Source: Symsagittifera roscoffensis (lineage: Eukaryota > Xenacoelomorpha > Acoela > Convolutidae). Taken from it: a stretch of DNA of 64,000 nt. Below, piece by piece: positions 17,543 to 28,500 of this stretch. Positions within the stretch are counted from its first letter, which is position 1. The number at the start of each line of letters is the position of its first letter. The DNA is taken from NCBI RefSeq assembly GCF_963678635.1, contig NC_087063.1, forward strand, positions 60,086,759 through 60,150,758, read 5' to 3'. The notes beneath the pieces were generated by a model. It was not told the origin of the DNA, did no database searches, and saw nothing but the letters and a program-made list of their open reading frames with translations. The position numbers were made by a program, and so were the translations under genes.

Positions 17543-20449
17543 TTATTTATTTCTTGTGTTTGATTGGGAATTGGATCTAGAAACAAATTGTGTTGTATTT
17601 GAATTTGATCTGGAGTAGTTATTTCGACTATTTGGTCGATTATAATGATTTTGTGAAGAATTCTGTGTATTTCTTCGTTCTGGTGATCTACCTCTATAAG
17701 TTGAGTTATATGGTGATTGATTCCTGGTGTAACTAGTATTGTTCGGAAGTGGTTTTCCTGAACTGTTGTTGCTGTATACATTTTTGTTTGGTAGATTTTG
17801 ATCTTTCTTCATATATTGATAGAATGATTTATTTGGTTCTTTATACTTTTGAGGTTTGTTCTGGTTATCTTGTTGTTTTTGTCTACATTCAGAAATACTA
17901 TGTCCGTATCGTCGGCAAAAATAACACCATTTTTTGAAAGATGGTTTGCCTTTAAAGTTTGGGTGTTTTTCATAAATGTTGAGTATTTCAGTGATTTTTC
18001 AACGAGGTCTGTATCTGATTCCTGTATGTTATTGATATTTGTGGTGTTTGTTTCGATTCGATTAACATATTGTAATTTCAGATTTTCTGTTTCTTCAAGT
18101 TTCATTGTGATTTCCGCTTGTTCTAGTTTGTCTACTAGTTTTCGAAAATCTAAATCGGGCTCTCGAATTGAGGAAGGATGGGATGCTCTCTTTTTTATTG
18201 CTATTTTTCTTAATTGAGGTGTTAAGGTCATCATTAAAATTTCTGTCATTTTTGTGTTTTTGTAGTCATGTGTATTTAATGAATATGCTTTTCGAACTAG
18301 TGTTTCGATACGTACTGCTAATTGTTTGATGGTTTCATTTGGTAATCTGCGTATTTCATTACATAAAACTCTTTGGTGTTGTTTATTTCTTTCGGAATCA
18401 AACTTTTTTGAAAATTCTTGTGTAAATCTTTTCCAATTTGATTTTATTTCTATTGGCAATACTGAAAACCATTTTTGGGCTGCGCCATCTAAGGTTGTTT
18501 GTATCAACGCTGTGCGTCGATGTATCCAATTTTGATGTAGTGGTGTATTAATTGGTTCAGGTCCTATATTTAAAATTAAATTTGCTGTTACTGCATTTAA
18601 ATAATCTTCTACAGAATATTCAGGGTCTGTTCCTGTGAATATCATTAATGGTTTGTTTGATGTTATTGATGATCCACCCATAAGGTATGGATTCATTGTC
18701 AATTGTAGTGATTCTGCGGCATTTGGCATTTGTGAAAAATTTGAAAGTTGATTTTTTGTTATTTCGTGTTGTTGAAGGTAATATGGGAGTGGTATTTCAC
18801 TTTGCATTTGAGTTGGTTGATACGAGTGTGTGATCAATGGGTTTTGTGGCTGAATTGGTTGAAAAGATTGTGTATTAGTTGGGTTTTGCATTTGTATTGG
18901 TTGTTGATTTTGTGTATCTGTTGGATGTGGGGAAAAAATTCTATGGTATCTATATGGTTTTTGCACTCCTTGTCCGCGATATTCTTGAGTATATGGTGCA
19001 AAAATATCTGGTTGTAAATAATCATCATCAGATGATAAGTAATCCGTATGATGAGTTGCTTTTTTCTTTTTATTTTGTTGAAAGAATGGGTAATTTTCAC
19101 TACGATCCTGTGGAGGATGTGAATTAGTTTGAAAATTTACTGAGTTGGTTGTCGTCGTTGGGTTATCCCAATATCGAGATCTTACATGATTATTATTAGT
19201 TTTTCGTGGGGGATAGTTTGTTTTTGATGAATGTGCGTAATTATAATTGTGTTCTGCAAAAGTGTTTCTTGTGAACGTTCTTCGTGTTTTTGACGGTACT
19301 GTCATAGGTCTATTTGTTTGATAATCCATTTGTGAATATTGTGGAGCAACCGAGGGTTTAACGGTTGATTGTAAGGTTACGTGTGCTAGTGAAGAGTGTG
19401 TATTTTTTGGTGTAGTTAAATTTGGGCGTATTGGTGAAATGCTTTGTTGTGTAGTTGTTGTTGTTTGTACGATTTCTTCATTTATAAAGTGTGATGGTGT
19501 TTGGATATCTTGATGTGTAAGATTCCTAGTTCCATTAAGGTTTTCATTGTGTATGACGGTTGAATTTAAACTGTTGTTTCGCGTATCAGGTAAAAATGTA
19601 TTGTAGTTTAATGGTGTTGCATCAATGGTAAATGGTACTACTCTTACATAATCTCTTTGGTAAGATATTGTACTTATTGCTTGACTTGAGATTGATTGTG
19701 GGATGTTTATAAATGCATGATGAGACCATTCTGGGTCCCAAACGTAGTCTGACTGTTCTGTGATGGCGGTATCATCTTTTGAATTTTGAGGTCTGAAATT
19801 TTTTCTTGCTTGTGAAATTAAGTCTATATTATGTGTGAAATAATCTATTATAAACCATGCCAAAATTTTTTGTAAGTCATGTTTTGTATGTTGTGAAACT
19901 TCGTCTTAAGTGAAATTTTCTTTAATTATATGTAGAAAAGTTGAAAATAATAAGCTTTCCTGTCGTACTTTTGTATGTTTGGATGTCTCAGTTGGTGAGA
20001 TATTTGGAATTTCTGTTTTTTCTAATATTGAAATATAACTATATATTATTGCAAAAACTTCGTTAGTAAATATGGAGTTTGCTCTTTGCGAGTTATGATA
20101 TTGTACGCTTTTAATATATTCTAAGAATACTTTTGAAAATTCTAAGTCAAGATCGTCTGTTTGGATTACATATTTGCGGTGATTCGGATTTGGGGTACTG
20201 AATTCTATGGCGTAGATTCCGTATTGTTGTGTTAAATTACATATATCTTTCAGATAATGTTATAATTTGTCTTTTGATTTTTACATCTGGGAATTCTGTT
20301 TTGCATGGGCTGATTCCGGGTTCAAACAAATTTAGGAGTAAATTCTTGCAAAAGTCATGCTGTCCTCTATTATCGGGTGCATCTACGAGGAAGGGGTAAA
20401 TGTCGTCGTCATCTGGACTATCGTCACTTTGAGTGTGGCTGTGGCTCAT
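17543..20449 (-). pseudogene. gag: gag (broken)
   Basis: Gag polyprotein of the retroelement, about 970 codons if the breaks are ignored. The N-terminus starts at 20449 with an acidic stretch (SPDDDDIYPF). A long Pro/Gln/Asn-rich middle follows. The capsid-like core of the Retrotrans_gag type lies at about 18030-18660 (FTGTDPEYSVEDYLNAV, IQTTLDGAAQKWF, VLCNEIRRLPNET). Then comes a CCHC zinc knuckle (CYFCRRYGHSISEC) at about 17890-17935 and an Arg/Ser/Asn-rich tail. Breaks: a frameshift near 20255, TAA at 19906-19908, and a frameshift near 18000 just before the knuckle. After the second shift the frame is that of pol. It overlaps the upstream small ORF by 26 bases. Confidence 0.88.
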
Positions 20450-20891
20450 TTTTTCGTTTAACGACTGTTAATATGTAACTATCGATGTGTCTAATTGGTT
20501 GATTCCAATTATACAAGTGTACTGGTTTGTGTTTATATTGCTTTTTTATTCTTCTTTTTCCTCTTTTTGATGAATTTGAAGTTGTTTCTGAGTCGGAAAA
20601 ATATAATTGATCGTGAATGGGACAATTTTTATCAATTGATTCTTTTAATTTATAGAGTTCATCTAAATTGCTGGCTTCTGATTCTGAAAATGCGTTTCTA
20701 TTCTTTGAAAATCTTTTTCGTGTGATTTGTTTTTGTTTGTTTATTATTTTTCTTTTTATTGTTAGTCGTTTTGTTCTAATATATCCAACTGTTTGTGTAT
20801 GAGGTGTGATTACAAGATCATATTTTTTGTTATCTATTTCGCAGTTGTGTAAAACGATTGTTTGTTTATTTCCTAGATTTTTGAATGACAT
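20424..20891 (-). CDS. basic pre-gag accessory ORF (155 codons)
   Basis: Lies between the leader and gag. It begins MSFKNLGNKQTIVLHNCEID, is strongly basic in the middle (KRLTIKRKIINKQKQ, SKRGKRRIKKQYKHK), and has a Ser/Glu-rich patch between the basic clusters. The basic runs resemble nuclear localisation or RNA-binding signals. No zinc motif or membrane span. Its end overlaps the gag start by 26 bases in another frame. Position before gag on the genomic RNA is unusual for Ty3/gypsy elements. Function unknown; a regulatory or nucleic-acid-binding role is inference. Confidence 0.6.
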   Translation of the reverse strand: MSFKNLGNKQTIVLHNCEIDNKKYDLVITPHTQTVGYIRTKRLTIKRKIINKQKQITRKRFSKNRNAFSESEASNLDELYKLKESIDKNCPIHDQLYFSDSETTSNSSKRGKRRIKKQYKHKPVHLYNWNQPIRHIDSYILTVVKRKNEPQPHSK

Positions 20892-22118
20892 AAGTTTTAG
20901 GATGAGGGATGCAAAAAGTTGTTAGATGATGTCTACTTTCTTAAACTGTTAGTCCTTACGATTTTTTGGTTAGCTTAACCTGGGTCTATTTGTTCAGGGT
21001 TGGAGAGAAAAGTATATCGATTCCGAAGAATGATTTTTACTTTCTCGTGGCTAGTATAAGCTAAGGTGTTAGCTTACTTAATCTTACTTAGGGGTAGTGA
21101 TTGTGTTCAAGGGTTGGAGAATAGTAAATCGATCCACAAGGTTCAGGTATAATTAGAACGCGAGTAGTTCGTTAGATACTATTTTAAACTTACTAAGTCT
21201 AAGATTTATCCTGGGTCTGGTAAGAGGAGGGTTCAAGTGAAGGATGAATAACCGAAGTTCTTCACTGTTTATCCTAATTTGAATGGTTAGTTTTGTTGAA
21301 AAATTTCTATTAGTCTTGGGTTTTTTGGAAGGGTTGGATAGTGAATCGACGTTTGAGGTCGTTAGACACTTGCTAAGTGGGTGGGGGAGAACAAAATTGT
21401 TCTTTTTGATCCAAGGATTGGCCTTGATGATCAAGTTTTAAATTTAGTGAAATAGAAAATTAATTAAGATCCAAGGATAAGCCTTGATGATCTGATTTTA
21501 AAATTAAGTGAATTTAAGTTTAAAATGGTTTAAATTTATTTAAGAAAAAGATTTAGTTTTTTAATGATATTAGTGAGCTTATGATTGCTGTTATGTTTAG
21601 GTGATGAAGCTGGGACAACAGATGATTTTATGATTACTAACAATTTATTGTCATTCTACTACTTTTTGTTTTTATTTTCAATAAATATTTTCCAAACATG
21701 TTTTATATAGTACTGCAGAATTTAGGAAAACGATCTGAGATTTTTTTATCAATCGTTATTGTATATTAATAATTTTGTTTAGCGCCTGAAATGATCATAA
21801 AGATTGATTTCAAGATTTTATGTTTGCAAATGAAAATCTAAATTCATTGCTAATAAAATTCAAAATATAAAAGTTTGTGTTGGCTTTTGCCGTACTATCA
21901 TATAACTATATGGTAAGTTTCTACTTTGTCGTATGTCGTCTCTGGTTCGAGGTCTTCTTACGATTCCGGGTAGTTCTGTTATCGTTCGGAATATTGGCTC
22001 TGATCTATTGAGTCGTAGAGACATTTCGATTAAATTATCGTCGTATAACATTTTGAAAATGTTTTGTCTAAATTCTAATCTATTTTTGGTTAATTCTAAG
22101 CTATTAAGGTCTTGTTCG
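20892..22118 (-). other. 1.2-kb leader of the retroelement
   Basis: Between the primer-binding site and the first ORF. It contains a two-copy tandem repeat starting at about 21408 and 21469 (gatccaaggat, ccttgatgatc), and three weak copies of an agggttggag...atcga phrase at about 20996, 21111 and 21331. A long leader with short repeats could hold packaging or ribosome-entry structure; none is proven. Confidence 0.45.
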
Positions 22119-22136
22119 AGACTTATGGTCGCACCA
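22119..22136 (-). promoter_or_regulatory. primer-binding site
   Basis: Two bases inside the 5' LTR the element strand reads TGGTGCGACCATAAGTCT. It starts with TGG, complementary to a tRNA CCA end. The plus strand here (tcgcacca preceded by gttcgagac) looks like a tRNA T-loop and acceptor end. I cannot name the tRNA. Confidence 0.7.
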
Positions 22137-22138
22137 GA

Positions 22139-22548
22139 TGAGTTATTAGCGATGTGGTTAACTCATAGAGTAATTTCGGATAGGGTACACCGTCTGCTCG
22201 TCACGCTATATTATTTTCGGCCGGATAGATTCGTGCAACTTCTTAGTCTAATACCGATCCTAATCTTACTCTTATACTATCTAGTCTCAGGTTGTTTAAC
22301 TAGTCTCTGCTAGGCTCAATAGATCTAGGGTATACTGGTTTATTGCGGCTGCTGAAGTTCTCTTGGAGAGGCAACTAATTTCTAAGTTAAATTCAAATCT
22401 CTCTGGTGCTGAAATTACAAGTAATTTCAGCACTTACAAATAAGTGGGTTGTTAGTTATATGGATCATGATTGGTTAATATTAAATACTTTACAGTGGTA
22501 AAATATCTAATTTATCCAATCATAAAATATAGTTTAGATCAGGTTCCA
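22139..22548 (-). repeat. 5' LTR of the retroelement
   Basis: 410 bp, TG...CA termini on the element strand (TGGAACC start, AACTCA end). It carries AATAAA at 22339-22344 and the 28-bp palindrome at 22406-22433. Differences from the 3' LTR include the bases around 22146, 22209, 22271 and 22373. Confidence 0.93.
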
Positions 22549-25075
22549 GTTGATAAAGTAAGGATTCCTAACACAGGTTGCTGGGACTGAGCTGTTAATC
22601 TCAAATTTGGCAGGTAACTGTCGAGAAAAAGTTCTCAAGAAGTGGTCAAAAGTAGGACATTGTCTAGGGCCATAAATCTTATCTTTTTTGCACAAAAAAC
22701 AGCGCTTAGCAGCTTATGCAGGGAGATTCCAGAATATGTTCTTCTGATTGAACTCTTGATTGTTAGATTTGGTAGTTTAGTTTTCGAAAAAAAGGAAAGT
22801 CCTCCAAAAAATGGGTGAAATGCCCCCACTGAATATTTCGAAGGCCGTAGAACGTCGGGTAAACTAAACAAAACATACTAGCTGAATAAACAGGCACACA
22901 AGGTACTATTCGGTTTTTTCATTGGTACCAGTTTTTGAAAATCGGTCAAGTAGTTCTCGAGAAAAACTAACACTTTTGCAGAGAGCACAAAATTTTTCCA
23001 AAGCGTCTCAAAAATAATAATAAAAAACCTTTCAATAGTAGTTGTTTTTGTCAAACAGAATTAAGCCACAATAAGAAATAAAGATATAATGCTATCCAGT
23101 AAAAGGTGAGCAGTTTTCTGCAGAAGTGCCAACAATTGAATGAGCATATATAATTGAGATTGGAAGTAAATCCAGCGCATGAAAAACCTATAAAATTAGG
23201 AGAAATGATTTAAATTTCATTTTAAAAAAAAAACAGGGTCGATTTGGTTATTGTTCCGACTTTCGATACGAAAGTAACGGAATATTTGTGCTCGGGGTGG
23301 GTTTTTTTTTCTTCAGACAAATTTCGACTTTTTAACTAGCCATTTTTGACGAAATTTTTTTATATCATTCGAAAGGTATTGTTGTCCTGAGCTTAAATTT
23401 GAAAAGATATTTCACCTGTGATCACTTTTCGTAAAGTTATGGGGGTTTAAAGATTGCCATTTTGGCCAATTTGAGACAATTAACGCGCGATATATTTCGC
23501 GCTATTAACGCGTAAGCGGAGATTTAATCCGTCTTAAAAATCGTTCCAAATTGGTTCAAGGAAGCTTGTTTGCCATAATTGATGTGTTACAAGGAGCGAA
23601 ATATATTCTTTTGTACTTTATTGGCGTGTGGGGGGATGATTTCATTAACAAAATTTCAAATTAAAAAAAATTTTTTTTTTTGGTTTGTTTATTACATTTA
23701 GTTTTTTTATGTTACTACTGCTCCATAAACACTAAAAGGCAGTCGGAACATTCAGGGCTTCGCCCTGATACGAGCAGTCTTGTTTGTAGCTTGAACAATT
23801 ATTTAAAATTTTATCTCAATTTTGGCCTTTTCGGTTCGCATTATTCCAGTATAACAGAAAACCTAGCCAACAAATTGTTGAACAAGCGTTCATTAATTTT
23901 CAAGGAGCGAAAAAACGTAATTGATTTGAAATTTCATAGAACAAAATAAATCAGTTTGAAATTGTTCAAATTTATAGAATCTTCTAAATTTTTTGAGAAA
24001 ACAAACCATCTCGAAAAGGAATGATCTCGACTTAGGTTTGTTTTTCAGAAAAATTTGAATTGTAGAAGATCCTTGAAATCCGAAGAACTTCGAACCGATT
24101 CAAGCAAACAGAATTCAAGTAAACGGAAATTTTTCAGCTAGAGTTCAAGACAGAAACTCCATGTTTGAACCTAAAAATAAAGCTACATTTTTTTACCCAA
24201 GCTCATCGTTTAAGAATTAGAATCGCAGAAACGAAGCACAGCTCAACGTGCGATACAACTCAACGATATCATTGCAGTTAGCAGGAATAAAATAAAACGA
24301 AAGCAACTGAAGAAAAAAAGAATTATCAAAAACTTTTTTTAGCTCAATATTCTTGAAAACTTTATGAAGCATCAATCTCAGAAGAGAAATTTGCTAGCAA
24401 AGTTCTTACCTAGGAAAAGGACGCCTAGTACATGATTACAATTACAAAACACTTGCTCTCAGTGTTACTAGTCAAAACTGAAAACGATCGAGATCAAACT
24501 TAAAACACTTCCTGATCGCAGGTAAAGACTTACCGAGAGAGAAAAACAGCCCAAAAGAAGTGAAAACCTCTTTCAAACATTGACAATTATAAGCTCTTTA
24601 AAACAGACTGGTTTTCAACACACATTGGAGAAACGGAGTTTTGCATGTGTAGCCCAAAACAAAAATTGATTATCAAAACAAAAATATGATGAAATCAGGA
24701 AAAAACTTATTTGTTAAACCAGACTACATAAATAACTAACAAATTATTAAAACAGCGAACAGACAGTTGGAAAAGATTCAATGAACGCAAGTAACAGAAA
24801 AGCTTAACTTTCGAAAAAAAACAGATGGCCCTTCAGGGATAGATCTTTGAAATTCTATAAGAACTTACGACACTTTTTGATAAAAAAAAACAACCCAATT
24901 TGAGAAACATGAAAATAAAATTACATTTTTGAGACTCGATTTCGATCACGTTTTTCTTGACCTTTACTCTTTAGCTGTCCGATGGTGGAGTTTGTCTTCC
25001 TTTTAACAAAGGAAATGAACTGTACTTAAAAAGAAATCAAAGGTCAAGCCGCGAAAAAGTAAATTTAGGCCTGAA
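22549..25075. repeat. dispersed repeats and gene-free DNA between the two large elements
   Basis: 22590-22980 is a copy of a dispersed repeat also found at 46135-46356 (shared phrases gaactcttgattgttagatttggtag, shortened here as cttgattgttagatttgg, and cgaaggccgtagaacgtcgg). Around 23480-23515 there is a short inverted motif (ttaacgcgcga...cgcgctattaacgcg). The rest to 25075 is AT-rich without a supportable gene; the apparent open frame at 23680-23949 looks random. Confidence 0.5.
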
Positions 25076-25295
25076 AGTAGTATAGTAAAAGTGGCTAGGA
25101 AAATGACGACTTTTAACCCCCCCCCCCCAAAAAATTCAGTGTGCCGTTGTACTTACCACTTTTAACCCCCAAAGGGGTTAAAGCCCCTACTTTTTCAGGC
25201 ACGCATGTTTTAAGGGGGGTTAAAATTGGTAATTTTCCAGCCACTTTATGGAAATGGGAAAGGAATTAAGTTTTGGTTGGTGCATGTTTTCCCTT
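25076..25295 (+). repeat. left terminal inverted repeat of the Polinton
   Basis: 220 bp, reverse complement of 42847-43064 with few differences, one of them in the length of a C run near 25120. Includes a small internal palindromic phrase (aacccccaaaggggtt). The inner edge is where ttttccctt is followed by different sequence on each side. Confidence 0.93.
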
Positions 25296-25549
25296 TGACT
25301 TTGACAGTTCAAACTTTACTGCGCGCGCTATATTGTGGATTATTTTGTAATCTTTATCGCCACGTGTGGAATTAAATAAAATGCTGTGATATTGGTAAGT
25401 TTATATTGTTGTTTTGAATACCCCCCTCCCTCACGATTAGAGTTGTTGATTATTTCACTTTTCGGTCAAAAGAACAATTTTGAAAAGCTTTATTTCCTGA
25501 ATGAAAAGTACTATAAAGCGAATCATTTACATTTATAATCAGAAGTTAT
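25296..25549. other. non-coding spacer inside left TIR
   Basis: AT-rich, no open frame. It holds the 3' end of the polymerase transcript; a plus-strand TTTATT (AATAAA on the minus strand) occurs near 25489. Confidence 0.4.
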
Positions 25550-28500
25550 TTAGTCAGAATCGTCTAATATAAAAGCACGTCGATTTAAGCACCGCCGTTT
25601 AGGTGGTCTAATTTCTTCCCGCTCGTTTTCTTCTCGAGCTTCAATGTCCAAATAGGGGCAGTTGTACGCTGCTGGTTCTGACTCATTTTGCCCACTTAGC
25701 TGGTCGAAATCTACCAAATCCTGTTCTAGCTCTTGATCAGTGTATGTGGGTTGGTTGAACCCCATATCTGGTGGAGTAAAAATATCCACATAATACCCGC
25801 CCTGCGCTTCTATATCTTCAGCCAAATCCTCCCCACTTCCGTTATCGGTGGGAGTGGGGACCACGGCGTCGTCGTCTACGTCGTATTCGCCCCAGTCCAT
25901 GGTGCGCCCAATTTCTCTTATGAACATATCCTCACGCAAACGTTTATGTCCGAAAGGACTAGTAGTTACTCTGTCTGCATGTATATAGCGCTTATTGTCA
26001 AATGCGCTCAGGGAAATTTTGTTCGTTATTATGGTTTGTAAATTGTGATTGCAAGAATTTATCCTCACATTTTCTGACCGGACCAGCGAACAGTAAGTCA
26101 ATGTTTGTTTAAATTTATTATGGGTTAGCTCCATTTTCGAATATTTAGAAATACCTTTCGCGCTTTTTTTGTCCATGTCTGAAACAAAAATACAATCGAT
26201 TTACTTCAAATTTTTAACAGTTTTTTCTCTTTTCCACATAAATACCTCCATTCCCCCCCCAACCCTCACTACATAATCTTATGATTTGTTTTTGTTGCCC
26301 TTTTCTAAAATGGTAATTGCAAAATGGTAAAAGAAAAGAAAAAGAAACTTACTCGAAGAAATAATGCTGTACAGTTTGGGTTTTAGTCCGACGTACTCCT
26401 GTATGATCTCCCCAGCAAACTCGTCCTTGAATTTCAGGGTAACGCGCAAATTCTCGTTGGTGTAGAGGGGGTGGGTGGCTGGTAGATTTGAAAAGTCAAA
26501 ATGATTTCGCAGTTCATGGTTTTTCTCAATTTCATTGTAGAGATCTTTGCTGCGGATTTCATACAGGAACGAATCAGTGTCCGAATATAAAAGAGTAGCG
26601 TCAAAATTTTTCTTGATTATGTTGTAATGGAACTGGAACATGTAAAATTTTGCCAAATCTAGTATCGTTGCACCAACAATTGTGGGCTTATCCCATTTAA
26701 TGTTCACAGGTTTTGAGGTTACAGATACCAAGTGTTGGTCAATAATTTTTATACTGCTAAATCTTTTTTTCCTTGATAAATTTTGCAGTTCTTCAGCATT
26801 GCGAACAATATCTACAATAAGTCGATTCCTTTTTGATTCGCAGAATTTTCCAAACGCACTATTTATTATTTGCTTGAAGAAATCTTGTTCAAACTTGGTA
26901 GTAGCTTTTTTTCGGAGCTCAGTGTTCAACTGAACATATGGTGCAATAAATTTTTCTTGTCTAAACTGCAGTACTCGATTAACTTTTTCAATTTTCAAAC
27001 CAAGTTTGACATAGAGCTGAAGTGTTAGGTAGTGTACAGTATAGTTTTTCTTTGGAAAGAAGTTTTGTATGAGCTTTGGCGTAGTGCCCACTTTATCCGA
27101 AATGTTCATTTTTTTCAACATGTCCAATTGAAGCTCACTGAGCCACATTTTGGACACAACTTCTTTTGTTGGGGCGAGTGGGTAATCCGAATGTGCATCA
27201 TGCAAATGATCGGGGTATAAAAGATCGACGTCCAAAATGTATCCAATTTCGGATTCTCTGCTCGTGTTGAGAATTTCGGCTATAGTAACTTGGTCATTAA
27301 ACTCGAATGAGTTAAGTGGAAGAGGAAATTTTTCCATAATCCCGCCATATAAATTGTTCGCGTCTATCATGAAGAGGAAAGTGTTAGGCTGTTTAGGGTC
27401 GTAATTTTTCACAAATTTATTGTTGGCGGAAACAAGTCTTTTTTCAAACACACTTGCAATGCCCCCCCCTGATCAGGTTTTCTGCCATATCCAAGTGCTC
27501 CCTATTAGTGAGCAAATGGAGGTCAGCCTTGCATGTTTGCAAAAATGCATCCCCTGAGAGATTGCTAACCGTGAAATATTGAGCACAATCTAGCTTATAT
27601 GTTTCATAACACACTCGTCTAAACTCTTCAAAAACGCATGCAAGAATCAAGGTATCAGTTGTTAGATACAAATCGCTGTATTCGCCCAAAGTCTGACAAC
27701 CGAAACGAGTGTACACTAACCATGCATGTTGGTATTCTTTTTCACTGACACTAACAACACCTCCTTGCAGCGTGTTGGTCCACTTGTCGCGTGCAGGTAA
27801 TCCATCTTCTGTTTATCTTGCATGGCTGTCAACATACGAGTAGGGGAAGTAACCTTTTTGTCGAATCAATGCTTTATCTTCTTCCGGTCGGGTAGCAAAG
27901 TGGTTATTGAGATATATGAACTTTTCCACGGGTAGATTTCGAGCTAGCTCATCGAGTGAGCTGTTCATAAATTTACAACTTTCCACAAAACGGATTTCTT
28001 CGTAGACATGTTGGACATTTCCTTTTTCGTTAGTGTACGATCTAATCCACACTTTCATTGTAAGTGAAATAAATTTTTCGTCATTGAGAGGAATGACCGA
28101 AAAGGTGTTTCTGGTATTGGTATCTTGCAGACTCTTCAGTACATGGTGCAAATCATAATTCTGGAGATTGTGGGCAAAGACAGGGGTGAATTGTATGGTA
28201 CGTCTCAGGAAGTTGCATTTGTTGTGAGCCCATCCGAGGAATGATCCATCGAAATGATTATGGTCCAAAACTTTCGCGTTAGTTTCGGAGAATTCCTCTT
28301 CGCAAATCCAGCATTTGTCACTGTCTTCAAGAATAGTGGTGCTTCCGAGGTAGTTCGGGTATCGTCGTTTTTATTATGAAAGTCACGCGCCAATACTTCC
28401 AGCATTCGAACGAATTTAGTCATGGCGTCCACTCCTCGATGAAGTGAAAAAACGCCGGTTTCGGGTTACCAGCTTCCACAACGACAAGGCAAAAACTGCT

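Larger units (their letters stand above)
3448..22548 (-). mobile_element. complete env-bearing LTR retroelement (Ty3/gypsy-type, errantivirus-like), 19.1 kb
   Basis: Two 410-bp direct repeats bound 18.3 kb of internal DNA carrying gag, pol and env-like genes in order on the minus strand. A primer-binding site adjoins the 5' LTR and a purine tract adjoins the 3' LTR. The integrase lies after RNase H, the gag is of the Retrotrans_gag type and the protease has a DSGA motif, all as in Ty3/gypsy elements. Possible target duplication: gctg at 3444-3447 against gttg at 22549-22552. The element is about twice the usual errantivirus length because of long UTRs and extra ORFs. LTR divergence of about 1.2% suggests recent insertion, yet gag and pol contain breaks. 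Whether any copy is mobile cannot be seen from here. Confidence 0.9.

Noticed and set aside
17299-17580. Plus-strand Asn/Tyr/Phe-rich open frame opposite the gag tail
   Set aside because: Mirror of the Arg/Asn/Ser-rich nucleocapsid coding repeats on the minus strand; no independent support.
12204-20449. APOBEC-like G-to-A hypermutation as cause of the gag/pol breaks
   Set aside because: The stops seen are TAA in contexts not derived simply from TGG, and several breaks are indels, so base deamination does not explain them.
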